A stretch of DNA of 64,000 bases, from the NCBI GenBank assembly GCA_037953745.1, contig JBAKBP010000200.1, forward strand, positions 62,001-126,000, in the 5' to 3' direction. Under the pieces are notes generated by a model, which was not told the DNA's origin, searched no databases, and saw only the letters and a list, made by a program, of their open reading frames with translations. The DNA comes from Lithodes maja. Taxonomy: Eukaryota > Arthropoda > Malacostraca > Decapoda > Lithodidae. Positions within the stretch are counted from its first letter, which is position 1, and every line of letters begins with the position of its first letter. The position numbers were made by a program, and so were the translations under genes. Of the stretch, positions 43,864-54,177 are shown in pieces.

Positions 43864-46800
43864 ATGAGTGGAATATCGGATATACTTAAGGAGGCTAAAT
43901 CATTAGGTGTGACTGGAGAGGATGCTATTTTTAAACTTATATCTTTAGCAGATGAGAGGGATGAGAGAGCCGCTAAGAGAGACCGAGAGAAGGAGGAGAG
44001 GGAGAGCGAGAGAGAGCGTGAGGAGAAAGAGAAAGCTCGTGCTCATGAATTATCTCTAGCTAAGCTTAAAATCTCAGATCAGAATAGGGCTGGCATAATT
44101 CCTGACACTAACCCCTCTAGGACTGTAGGTGATTCAGGTAAGGCCCGCATTCCTCCATTTTCGGATGGTGATGACATTGATTCTTACCTCCTTAGATTTG
44201 AGAAGGTAGCCAAGTTCTATGGTTGGCGAGAGACAGACTATCCACTTCACCTCGGAACCCTTCTGCGAGGTAAGGCACTGAAGGTATATGTAAGTTTACC
44301 CCCTGATGTCGCAGATGATTACGAGGCGCTCAAGAAAGCCCTACTTCAAGCGTTCCAGGTTGATGCTCATACCTACAGGAAGTTGTTCAGGTCAATGAAG
44401 GCGCAGGGAGACGAGCCATATGTTCAATTCCTTGCCAGACTGGAACAGGTATTTGGTAGGTGGCTAGTTTTGTCTGACGTAGAGAAAACCTATGAGCAGT
44501 TACATGACTTTGTAATAAAGGATCAGTTTTTAGCTAGCTGTACTCCTGATTTGCGAGTATTCTTGAACGAACGAGGAGCTAAGACTAATACCGATGTTGC
44601 CAAAGCGGCAGACTTGCATAGGAATGCTCATTATACACGAAAGGGCAACCCAAAGTCTTCGTTACCTAGAACTGAGGATAGGAAGGGTAGTAAGTACTAC
44701 GACAAAGTTGAGAAATCCTCTGATACTGGGGAATCTAAGACATACTCACACAGGCCCAGGATTAAATGTTTTATCTGTGGCGGCGATCATGTCAAGGCCC
44801 AGTGCCCCCATAGACGAATTGGTGATTCAGGGAAAGTTGCCAAGGTTAACTTTGTGTTTGATTCTAGATTGAAACTTCCTGGTACCATAATTGATCCTTG
44901 TGGTATGGTTGGCGATAGGAAGGTAGAGGTCACTCTTGATACATGTTGCTCCACAGTAATTGTGCATCCTAAGTTTATTTCAGGAAAGGTGCCTTCGGAG
45001 ACAAAGTGTACTGTGTATGACTTCCTTGGTAAGCCTCACACATTTCCTACAATGGATGTAATTATTAAAAGTAAATTCTTTTCAGGAAAAGTTAATGCTG
45101 TAATTGCTCCGATCAGATTCACAGATGTACTCCTTGGTACAGTTCCTGGTGTATCAGTACCTCCCTTCATAGTAGGGGATAAGGAAGCCGATGGTGGTGC
45201 AGAGGTTGCTGCAGTTACTACCAGGGCTGGAGCCAAGAGAGAGGTAGGTAAGTCACATAGACCTTTAGCTACTAACACAGACTTCAATGTTGATCCAGGA
45301 GCTTTTCTGAAAGCCCAGGCAGAATGTAAGACGCTGAAACCGCTGTGGCAGAACGCGGAAGCTGAGAAGAAGATTAGCCACAGAGGTAGGGCTGTCCGGT
45401 ATGAGGTAATAGATAAATTGCTTTACAGAGTCTGCTTGGAGAGTAAAAGTCTTGAAGAAATAGGGAATAAACAACTTGTTGTTCCAAAGGTGTACAGAAA
45501 TAAAGTTTTACATCTAGCCCATGATGGTTTGCTGGCTGGACACTTTTCTCACCGGAAAACTGCTGGGAAGGTGTACCAGAAGTTTTTCTGGCCTGGTGCG
45601 GGTGCTGACATAGAGAGGTTCTGCCGGTCATGTGAGGTATGTCAAAAGTTCACCCACAAAGGTAGAGTCAAACCAGTGCCCCTTTCTAAGATGCCAGTAG
45701 TTTCAGAACCCTTTTCAAAAGTTGCAATTGACATAGTGGGTCCAATTGTCCCTAGGTCTAAAAGAGGTCATAAGTACATCCTCACCTTAATAGATTGTGC
45801 AACTAGGTTCCCTGAAGCTGTACCCCTAAGGGATATCGATACTGTCACTGTAGCCGAGAGCCTTGTAGAAATTTTTGCCAGAGTGGGAATCCCTAAAGAG
45901 ATTCTCTCAGATAATGGTAGCCAGTTCAAATCAGGTTTGATGTCAGAGATCAATAAACTACTATCAGTCAAGGCAGTCCACTCAAGTCCATACCATGCCC
46001 AGAGTAATGGATGCATTGAGAGGCTTAACGGTACCCTTAAATCCATGTTAAAGAAAACTTGTTCTGATCATCCTGAGGATTGGGACAGATATATTCCAGC
46101 TGTGCTATTTGCCTATAGGGAAGTACCTAATGATTCTCTCAAATTTTCACCCTTTGAGCTTCTCTATGGCAGGAATGTGAGAGGTCCATTGAGCATATTG
46201 CATGAACTTTGGGCTAACAAACAGCTTGACGAGGAGATTAGAAATTCTTACCATCATGTCCTTAATTTAAGAAACAGGTTGGAGAAGTCGGCAGAGTTGG
46301 CAGTCACCCACTCAGAAGCTAGTAGATTTAGAGAGCATGGGTTAACCGTAGGATCAAAGAAGTGTTTCTTGGGGTTTCCATCCATCAAGTATCTTGGCTA
46401 TTCTTTGGGAGAGAATAAGTTGTCACCCCTTGGGGTTAGAGTGAATGCCATTCAAGAGTTAACCTTACCTGCTACTAAGTCACAACTGCGATCCTTCATG
46501 GGTACTATGAACTTCTATAGGCAGTTTGTTCCCAATTTTGCAGATCTTGCTAGTCCTTTAACAGATATGCTTAGGAAAGGATGTCCTAATAAACTGCAAT
46601 GGACACTTGAGATGGAGGAAAGGTTCCGTTCCCTGAAGAAAACTCTGGTTAACCAGCCTATTCTGAGGCTACCTAACTTAGAAAAGACCTTTTATCTCAG
46701 GACTGATGCCAGCGGTGAAGGTCTGGGAGCTGCCCTTCTGCAGGAGGCTGATGGAGTGCTGATGCCTGTCTGCTATGCGAGTCGTAAGCTACTAGACAGG

Positions 46801-47052
46801 GAAAAAAATTATTCAGCTATTGAGCGTGAGGGTTTAGCTGTGGTGTGGAGTGTTGAACACTTCCGTAAGTATTTGTATGGTACAAAGTTCATCCTGCAAA
46901 CTGATCATCAGCCACTGACCTATATTAAAAACATGCAGAATTCTAACAACAGGTTAATGAGGTGGGCCCTGGTTCTTCAGTCCTATGCCTTCAGCGTGGA
47001 GTACATAAAGGGTAAGGATAATGTCTTTGCAGACCTTCTTAGCAGATCCTAG
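43864..47052 (+). CDS. Gag-protease-integrase-RNase H fusion lacking RT core
   Basis: 1062 codons, ATG 184 bp after the LTR. Gag: Arg/Glu-rich coiled region, then a capsid-like domain (about residues 85-250) and a CCHC knuckle (CFICGGDHVKAQC, about 44765-44810). Protease-like LDTCCST near 44935 has Cys where the catalytic DTG/DSG triplet has Gly. Integrase: HHCC finger (45505-45645) and a DDE core with D near 45730, D at 45910 and E at 46018, exactly 35 residues apart. After FELLYGR the integrase C-terminus is missing. At about 46318-46340 the frame enters RT after its YxDD box (EHGLTVGSKKCFLGF, IKYLGY). RNase H follows with TDAS, ERE and TDHQPL, ending ADLLSRS. The order IN then RT-RH is as in Gmr1-type gypsy elements. 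Confidence 0.9.
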   Translation: MSGISDILKEAKSLGVTGEDAIFKLISLADERDERAAKRDREKEERESEREREEKEKARAHELSLAKLKISDQNRAGIIPDTNPSRTVGDSGKARIPPFSDGDDIDSYLLRFEKVAKFYGWRETDYPLHLGTLLRGKALKVYVSLPPDVADDYEALKKALLQAFQVDAHTYRKLFRSMKAQGDEPYVQFLARLEQVFGRWLVLSDVEKTYEQLHDFVIKDQFLASCTPDLRVFLNERGAKTNTDVAKAADLHRNAHYTRKGNPKSSLPRTEDRKGSKYYDKVEKSSDTGESKTYSHRPRIKCFICGGDHVKAQCPHRRIGDSGKVAKVNFVFDSRLKLPGTIIDPCGMVGDRKVEVTLDTCCSTVIVHPKFISGKVPSETKCTVYDFLGKPHTFPTMDVIIKSKFFSGKVNAVIAPIRFTDVLLGTVPGVSVPPFIVGDKEADGGAEVAAVTTRAGAKREVGKSHRPLATNTDFNVDPGAFLKAQAECKTLKPLWQNAEAEKKISHRGRAVRYEVIDKLLYRVCLESKSLEEIGNKQLVVPKVYRNKVLHLAHDGLLAGHFSHRKTAGKVYQKFFWPGAGADIERFCRSCEVCQKFTHKGRVKPVPLSKMPVVSEPFSKVAIDIVGPIVPRSKRGHKYILTLIDCATRFPEAVPLRDIDTVTVAESLVEIFARVGIPKEILSDNGSQFKSGLMSEINKLLSVKAVHSSPYHAQSNGCIERLNGTLKSMLKKTCSDHPEDWDRYIPAVLFAYREVPNDSLKFSPFELLYGRNVRGPLSILHELWANKQLDEEIRNSYHHVLNLRNRLEKSAELAVTHSEASRFREHGLTVGSKKCFLGFPSIKYLGYSLGENKLSPLGVRVNAIQELTLPATKSQLRSFMGTMNFYRQFVPNFADLASPLTDMLRKGCPNKLQWTLEMEERFRSLKKTLVNQPILRLPNLEKTFYLRTDASGEGLGAALLQEADGVLMPVCYASRKLLDREKNYSAIEREGLAVVWSVEHFRKYLYGTKFILQTDHQPLTYIKNMQNSNNRLMRWALVLQSYAFSVEYIKGKDNVFADLLSRS

Positions 47053-47120
47053 GTCATGATTCACATCCCATCAAAGGAATACTTAAATACCTGATTTTGT
47101 CTATATTCCGTGTAATATAG

Positions 47121-47135
47121 TTGGTGAGGGGGTAT
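47121..47135 (+). promoter_or_regulatory. Polypurine tract
   Basis: The purine-rich ggtgaggggg, followed by tat, sits immediately before the 3' LTR, the expected place for the plus-strand primer. Confidence 0.7.
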
Positions 47136-48691
47136 TGTCAGGGATATTGTGTCATATTGCTTTGATAGGTGTGAATAATCTGGTTAGGCTGTCTGATCAT
47201 AGATGGCGTCGTTCATGAGAGCGAGTGTTGTGTGTGTGTGTGTGTGTGTGTATGCGTTGGTGAGTTTCAATTTTGGATTCGATGCTTTACGAGACTATGT
47301 GATACTGTACAGGTATGCGTGCTAGTGTAGATTGATTCATTTGAGTTTCAGATGGTTTGTTAGTGTAAGTGATAGTTGTATAATTCAATTCTTATTTTCT
47401 TTGAGGTGGGTGTTCGGGGTATCGAATATTGATTCAGTGTGTGTTTTGACTTTTATGAATTATTGAGAGGTGATTTGGTAGAGGACTTAATTCAGTCAGT
47501 CAGTACATTCCCAGCACACAAGGATTACAGTCTCTTCAGCTACTAGTGAGTGTTGGTGCTACATATAGTGAATTGCTTAAGAGTGAAGTATTAGTGATGG
47601 TGTCTGACAGTGATGATTTTCTTCTGTGATTGTATTTGTCAGTATCATAATACTTTACGTCTTTACGGTGTCATTTCCTAAGTGTTTTCTTTCTTTGCTT
47701 CCTAGCGGTGTAGCGTGTGTGTGCTGGGGGTCTGCCACCAGAGCTCTTACTTATGAATTTTGACCAGGATCTTGCCCATGATATATGCCAAGAATCTAAC
47801 CTTAGTCCGATCCTGATGTGGCCGTTTCGGTCTACCTGGTGCTTTGACCGAGCGGACTCATCCGTGAACGAGTGTGGGCTGGTTCTGTTTGGTCTAAGGC
47901 GAGTGTAGGACTTGGATGAGGGAGAGCGTTGGTTACACTTCGAGCCCTGCAGCTGTTGACGGGTCCAGGATCGGCATACAAGTACTGTGTGGTGACGCCA
48001 GGTTGCCTTGTGGGAGCCCTCACGTATAGTTCTCAGGGCTGTACTGCAGTTTCTCAGCCTGTGTGCGCCTGGACAGCCAGGAGTTCAAGTCAACCAGTGA
48101 AGAGGAGGGGGACTTCTATATTCATCATTTCCTTGCATTCCCTCTGGAGACCTATGCCGTATTAGCCTACCTTAGGACAGCCAGGAGTTCAAGTCAACCA
48201 GTGAAGAGGAGGGGGACTTCTATATTCATCATTACTTTTCATTCCTTTTTGAGACCTTAGCAGTAATGGTCTACTTTGGGACCCTCTCGTAGTCTACTTA
48301 AAGTTGTCATTAAAAGTTGTCATTCAAGTTGTCATTCATGTGTCATTCAAGTTGTCATTCATGTAGTCATACTTATTTGAAAGTTAATTAATTGACCACA
48401 AACTAATTAGCCCTAAGATATTCACCACTGCACCCTTCTTTATAATGCGAATGTCTTTTAGTGTGAATTTGGGTGAATGGTGTGAATGTATGTAAAATAA
48501 TGTTATGGGTTTCTTTTTTCATTATTTGTAATATATATATTTTATAATATACTTTTGAGGTTATGTATTTTCTATCACTAATCCTTATCTTATGTAGGCT
48601 AAGAGAATGAGTTGTTAATTTATCGAGTGTATATCAAGTTACTCTGAAATCACGTAACCTACCTAGAATATCATAAGTGATTTCCTTGACA
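47136..48691 (+). repeat. 3' LTR
   Basis: Same length and ends as the 5' LTR, with a single noticed substitution (about 48070). It is followed directly by the resumed 2A-family LINE (accaatcaccagac). Confidence 0.93.
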
Positions 48692-50502
48692 CCCTTCACC
48701 AATCACCAGACAAAGCATATCATCAACAATCTCAAGCACTCGCCCGCCTGTGGCCTAGACAACATAAGCAACATACACCTCAGACACCTGGGACCACAAG
48801 GCATACAAGCACTCACTAACATATCAAACTACAGCTATTCACACAACACAATACCAGACATTTGGAAGCATGGTATCATCATCACATTCCCCAAACCCAA
48901 CAAAGACCCCACGCTACCCTCCTCGCACCGCCCCATCACACTTCTTTGCTCCCCCTCCAAAGTTATGGAACGCCTAGTATTACAACTAATTACACCTGAC
49001 CCACCCCTAGCTCCAACACAACATGGCTTTAGGCCACTGCACTCCACAAACACTCTTCTCACAGACCTTACACAAAGAGCTTTCGACGGCATCAACTCAG
49101 CTAGACCACCACACAGATCACTATTAGCCACACTCGACATTAGTAAAGCCTTCGATGCCATCCCCCGCCACAACCTAACAAACAAAATCTACAACACAAA
49201 CATGCACAACACAAAAAGGTGGCTGGCCAACTTCCTAGCAGGCAGATGTGCACACGTATCTTTTGCCGGTCAGTCATCTAAAATCAGAAACTTTCCAAAC
49301 GGAGTCCCACAAGGATCCGTCCTATCGCCCGCACTCTTCAATCTGTACATGCACGATATAACTACACCCAATACGCCCCAAATAAACTTAGCCTCCTATG
49401 CAGATGACATAACACTCACATGCACACACCATGACCCAAAAAGAGCAACAGATCTCCTTCAACCCTATCTCAACACACTACATGGTTGGTGCACTACAGA
49501 CTTAATCTAGCCCCAGCCAAATCCACCGCAACCCTGCTCACAAGTTGGACAGGAGAACACGAATACATCCCTCAACTCACCATAAACAACACACCCCTAA
49601 CACATACACACACACCCAAAATCCTAGGAGTAACATATGATACTCATATGACATTCAAACAGCACACCACAAACATTAAAAAGAAACGGACACCCAGACT
49701 TAACGCCCTCAGGTCACTTGCTCACACAAAATTTGGACACAACAAAGAAACTACCACCACAGTATATAAACAATACATAAGATCAGTGATGGAATACGCA
49801 AGCCCAGCCTGGGCTTCTAACCTAGCTGAAACACATCATAAGACCTTACAGACTATTCAAAACAAAGCCCTGAAGATCATTACAGGCTGCACAGCTACTT
49901 CACCCACAGATCACCTACATCAAGAAACCAAAATCCTCAAAGTCAAAGACCATCTGGACATGAGAGGCACTCAATTCCTGGCAGCAGCCTCCACGAACCA
50001 AGACCACCCACTAAACTACATGGCAACACACCCACAGACACCAAGAAATATCAAAACAACACCCAGCACACGGTATCACACACAATTATTGTCCTCCCTG
50101 CCCACCCCGAACCAACTTCCAGAAGCACATCCATACTCATATCTCTCACCGATCCATCCACTCACTCACAGACAACACGCAGCTGCATGCACGACCTCCC
50201 GAAATCCATCCTTCCGAATCCTCCCTTCCTCGCGAGGACAGAGTCCACCTGGCCAGGCTGAGATGCGGACACCATCCAGCTCTCCTGAGCTATCAGAAGA
50301 GACTGGATGACTCCGTTGTCGACGCCTGCCCGGGATGTAACACAGCACCCCATACCATTAAACACATCATAGAAGACTGCATTTCACACAACCACTTACG
50401 CCAACAACACAATCTACACTCAATGAGAGCTCTGTGGGAAAGCCCGATCGTGGCCATGGCCTTTCTCAGGGACTCGGGGCTGTTCGGCCAGGCAGCTTAG
50501 GG
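48692..50502 (+). pseudogene. 2A-family LINE RT and C-terminal domain
   Basis: RT signatures: CGLDNISNIHLRHL, FPKPNKDPTLPSSHRPITLL, QHGFRPLHSTNTLL, LDISKAFDAIPRH, FPNGVPQGSVLSPALF and catalytic SYADDIT near 49394-49410. A one-base frame change near 49495-49500 joins HGWCTT to RLNLAPAKS. The thumb (LGVTYDTHMTFKQH, RSVMEYASPAWASN) follows. A second frame change near 50230 precedes RCGHHPALLSYQKRL. The C-terminal CCHC-like knuckle is CPGCNTAPHTIKHIIEDC, ending FGQAA and stop at about 50500. C-terminal knuckles of this kind occur in several LINE clades. Confidence 0.85.
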
Positions 50503-50677
50503 AACAACAACAACAACAACTACCACAGATCCTTCCTAAGCTGCACAATATCGTCTAAATATAGCTAGAATAAAAGATAACACACGTCGCTGGTCGTCAA
50601 GGGGTTAACAATCAACAAGCTTACATTTTTTCAAAACCCTGGAATCTCGTAACATTTATTTCACTGACACAAGTTTC

Positions 50678-51162
50678 TTAACCCTTCCTGCCCGGACAGC
50701 CTATCTACATGATAGCACTGAGAGCCCGGGGATATGGCCGAAAAACTTTGTAATAGGCTAGCGCTATCTTTGTTATTTTAACTGCTAGAGAATTCACACA
50801 CATCTCAAAGTGTAGCCCTGTTTCTTATCTGTAAACTGGCATTGAGTAGAGATCTCTAGGTCAACTGGTTCAGTTGGGATGACGATTTCTGTGGAGAGAG
50901 ATTCGATGCGATGTTAGCAATATCAGACAATAACAAACACTAATTTTCGTTCTCCAAAACAATAAAAACTGAAGTCGATCTTCTCCTTCTTCTTTTGGAA
51001 GGTGCGCGTCGCTCCGACCGGCTTGTTTACATACGGTTCAAAGCACGGCTTTCAAACCAAGCTTAATAGGCTTTCAAGCTTACGGATTTTAAAATAACAC
51101 CCGGGCTCCTGGCCATCTGCCGCGGTGTCATTTTAAAATGACAACCGGGGAGGAAGGGTTAA
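50678..51162. mobile_element. MITE family 3, second copy
   Basis: A 485-bp element with TTAA at 50678-50681 and 51159-51162. Terminal repeats ttaacccttcctgcccgg and, inverted at the right, ttaacccttcctccccggtt. Internally it shares gtcgctccgaccgg and tgtttacat phrases with the 27322 copy in inverted orientation. Non-coding. Confidence 0.85.
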
Positions 51163-51390
51163 GAGGAGGCTTTTGGTTTGTTTTTCTAACCCCCCCTTCT
51201 CCCTCAAGGTTAGCTCCATTAGTTTTGAGATTTAAAGACTTTCGGCCAATTAGTGTGGCAATTTCAAGACCTTTCACCCCATTTCCTTGTCAATATTAAG
51301 GCTTTCATGCCATTTAGGTGTAATTTTTTCCTGACTAGTGATAGCGAGCCTATAATTTTGGAGGAACTGATTGGCCGATACATTTTTCTA

Positions 51391-51538
51391 TCTATCTATC
51401 TATCTATATGCTCTGGCCCAATCCCCATTTTGGGGGTAGCCGACTCAAGACAGAGCAAGAACAGGGAAAACACAAAAACAACATAAAACAAAAAATAAAC
51501 ACAGATAAAAAGCACAAACTCACACACATCCAGGTCAC
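51391..51538 (-). mobile_element. RTE-like LINE 3'-tail insertion
   Basis: 148 bp nearly identical to 10005-10150, with the same TATC run at the plus-left end. It is flanked by a perfect 11-bp duplication, acatttttcta, at 51380-51390 and 51539-51549. It is an extreme 5' truncation of the same family as the fragment at 10004-11040. Confidence 0.9.
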
Positions 51539-51640
51539 ACATTTTTCTACCAAGAAATATACAAATTTATCTCTAAGGGGAGTCTTGGGGTTATTTTTCA
51601 AGCTTGATGGGGGTCTAGGAAGGAAACTACAAACCTCGCC

Positions 51641-51722
51641 TTAACCCCTTCTATACCGGCAACGTCTTTTTTTTACTGTACTCTATTCTGGCTACTATTA
51701 GATGATTTTGTTTAGTTTAACC
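51641..51722. mobile_element. MITE family 1, left-arm fragment
   Basis: ttaaccccttctataccggc followed by ggctactattagatgatttt is the left arm. It breaks off just before a family 2 MITE, and the right arm is not found. Confidence 0.6.
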
Positions 51723-51724
51723 CC

Positions 51725-52360
51725 TTAACCTCTGAAGTGCGCACGGGGGTAAATGAAAACCTCCCCCTGTGCTGACGTATTTGAGGTTTTTCGTCACTAA
51801 AATATTCATTGTACCATTAATAGCATTAATAATTATCCATATGCGCCTATTATGGGTTGATTATAAAGGTATTAACCTGAAACAACAATAAAACGAGTGA
51901 AAACAGCGTTTGGATGGTCAAAATCGGAGATATAGCCCGCGAGTTGTATAATCTATGGGTGAGGCAAACTCCTTTCCCGCCAATTTCCCCCAAGGCCACT
52001 GAGACACAGTCGATCGATACTCTCTCTCTCTCTCTTGCACTCGATGGCCATCAGTGATGACAACACCCTGCTTGCAACTCGCTAATGTTAGCACGAAAAT
52101 ATACCTCAGAATAAGGGAATAATAGGGAAAATAGGTGATAACTGAGGAATAGGAGGAAAGTGGGGAAGGAGGGGAGGTAGAGGACTGAGATTTTGCATGG
52201 CCCAGGGGCCAAAAAAAAAAAAAAAATAAAATAAAAAAAAAAATAAAAAAAAAAATTTTTTCGATGTAAAAAGTTGATTTTTAGTTTTACTTACTCCAGA
52301 GAGTCTTCCCGCAGTCCGCCGGCCGAACTCTAAAGAGTCTTCCCGCAGTTCCCGGGTTAA
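51725..52360. mobile_element. MITE family 2, copy B
   Basis: A 636-bp TTAA-bounded copy, nearly identical to 31562-32175. It differs mainly by a longer A-rich tract (52209-52258) and a few substitutions. 52361-52640 beyond it holds nothing recognised. Confidence 0.87.
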
Positions 52361-52639
52361 GCACCAGCGTCGACTCACATCCGATGGCATTGTAAACCGC
52401 TGCCAGTAACAGGGTCTGCTACAATCGACGGCCCTTATTGATCATTGATATAAGGCTCGTAGAGGGTTCAGATTTGTATAGGAACTGCTTTAGGATCCCA
52501 CGGAATACCGATGGTTGGCAACCCCTGAAGTCCAGCCGCGTGCGTGTGGGCGCGCGTGGGAGTGATTTTCCAGTATTCTGCCTACCTATCACCCCATGTT
52601 AATTGTTACTTTCCGCCGCTCCTCAGGACCCCTCAACGA

Positions 52640-54029
52640 GCGGTTTTATTCTTACAGTTTCTTACAGTAGATCCTCTGGAAAAAGGCAAACTAGGCCTGT
52701 GTATCCAGCTCAGTACCAGTACTTGCACTGCTGCGGTCGTTCACGGTGTTGGCGGCGGCGGTAGCAGACGCAACATTTTTACTATTCTGTATTTTTGTTT
52801 TATAATCAAACTTCAAATCTTGTCTTCCCCATGCTTTATCAAGATTACTTTCAAACTCCCTTATTGATTCGGAATCGACTACATACTGAGGCAGTGCGTT
52901 CCACTCATTTACCACTCTTTCACAAAATGAGTTCTTTGCCTTCTCAAGCCTATTTCTTTCTTTGTAAATTTTCTTAGTGTCCTCTCGTTCTTGTTTCCTC
53001 CCGCATCAAGAAGATACCTTCACACACATCCTCATCGTACTTTCCTGACACTATCTTAAAAGTCTCTTATCATATCCCCTCTCTTTCTCCTATATGCCAG
53101 TGTCGGAAGCCCCAGTGTCCTCAACCTCTGCTCAAAGTCCGCGTTCTTCAACGTTGGTACCAGCTTGCTAGCTCTCCTCTGCACTTTCTCCACTGCTTCT
53201 ATATCCTTTACCATATATGGAGCCCACACCTGGTTCGCATATTCCAGGTGCGGCCTAACCAGCGCTGTATAGAGATTCCTGAAGATTTCTTCGTCAAGTG
53301 ACACAAATGTCCTCCTTATCAGCCCTACAATTCTATTGGCTTTGTTTATCTTTTCCGCTAAATGTTCTGAGAAATTTAACTTATTGTCTATCACTACTCC
53401 TATATCCTTTTCTGCATTCACTTCCTCCATCTCTTCATACATACTGTATCCTACCTTCTCTATCTTGCTTGTCCCAATCCGCATGTACTTGCATTTTTTT
53501 GGATGAAAAGGCATTAACCAATGCTCAGACCATCCCTTCATGCCCTCCACATCTCCTTGAAGCAAACCCACATCTTCCTTACTCCTCACTCTTCTATACA
53601 GCTTAGTGTCATCCGCATACAGGTATACCTCACTTCCATTAGTTATAACTTCAGGCAAGTCGTTGATAAATATAACGAACAGCAGTGGTCCCAACACAGA
53701 TCCCTGAGGTACCCCACTTGTAATTTCCCTCCACCCCGAGCCTATTCCATTCACCAGTACCCTCTGTCTCCGATCTTTCAGGAAGGCTTCTATCCATTTC
53801 ACACATTTCTCCCCTATATTATAGCTTCTAACTTTCTCTATTAACCTTTTATGTGGGACCTTATCGAAGGCCTTCATAAAATCGCAATATACCACGTCTA
53901 TTACATCACCATCTTCTAGAATTTGCATCCAATCATCTACCACCTTAATTAGCTGTAGTACCGTCGACCTCCCCGGCAAGAATCCGAACTGTCTCCCACT
54001 GAAAAGTTGGTTTGACTTCATATGCTCCA
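52640..54029 (-). pseudogene. LINE RT fragment, interrupted by I-like LINE
   Basis: Minus-strand RT from the fingers onward: FGFLPGRSTVLQLI, YCDFMKAFDKVPHKRLI, GVPQGSVLGPLLF and catalytic LYADDTK near 53605-53620. The thumb (IGVVIDNKLNFSEH, LVRPHLEYANQVWAPY) and RRKRGDMI follow, to a stop at 53056. The C-terminus resumes in another frame (NEWNALPQYVVDSESI, 52915-52691). A frameshift near 53050 and a stop make it dead. The upstream half is not truncated in the usual way: the TAA tail of the I-like LINE starts exactly at 54030, so the missing part may lie beyond that insertion. Confidence 0.85.
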
Positions 54030-54177
54030 TTATTATTATTAAAATAGGGATTCGCACCAAGCCTAAAAAGACTATGTGGCACCAAAAGAAACTTTGTGGA
54101 AAAAAAAACAAACATCGGAGGTGTTGTGGGGCAGGGCGCACGACGGAGTAGAGGAGAAGAAGACTAGGAAACACTAA

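Larger units (their letters stand above)
42125..48691 (+). mobile_element. LTR retrotransposon, Gmr1-like Ty3/gypsy, internally deleted
   Basis: Two direct LTRs of 1556 bp each, starting TGTCAGG and ending CTTGACA, enclose 3.45 kb. A PBS-like TGGCGCAGTG begins one base after the 5' LTR. A purine-rich ggtgaggggg tract precedes the 3' LTR. One ORF encodes gag, protease, integrase and the RT end plus RNase H. Only one LTR difference was noticed (a C/T near 43050 against 48070), so insertion is recent. No target duplication is visible: the left flank ends gactat and the right flank starts cccttc, while the empty site reads gactatacaccc. Confidence 0.88.
36123..50515 (+). mobile_element. 2A-family LINE, copy 2 (5' truncated, nested)
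   Basis: Starts inside the Pro-rich linker (equivalent to about 29054 of copy 1), so the 2A motif and PHD finger are absent. It continues through the endonuclease (36405-36805 and 41227-41600), linker and RT (48692-49500), the C-terminal domain, and an (AAC)n tail at 50503-50515. Two insertions interrupt it: a LINE at 36806-41226 and an LTR element at 42125-48691. Without these it is about 3.4 kb. Both insertion sites are empty in copy 1 (near 29725 and 30616), which confirms the boundaries. Confidence 0.85.
35990..50608. mobile_element. MITE family 1 copy split by 14.4 kb
   Basis: The left part is 35990-36122 (acagtaccggtgacgtcttt ... ccttttaactac). The right part is 50511-50608 (gatccttcctaagctgcaca ... 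acgtcgctggtcgtcaaggg, then gttaac). Joined, they give the normal ~230-bp MITE plan with TTAA at 35990-35993 and 50605-50608. Everything between is the nested LINE and its own insertions. Possible target duplication of the LINE is aactac, though its AAC tail makes this ambiguous. Confidence 0.8.
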
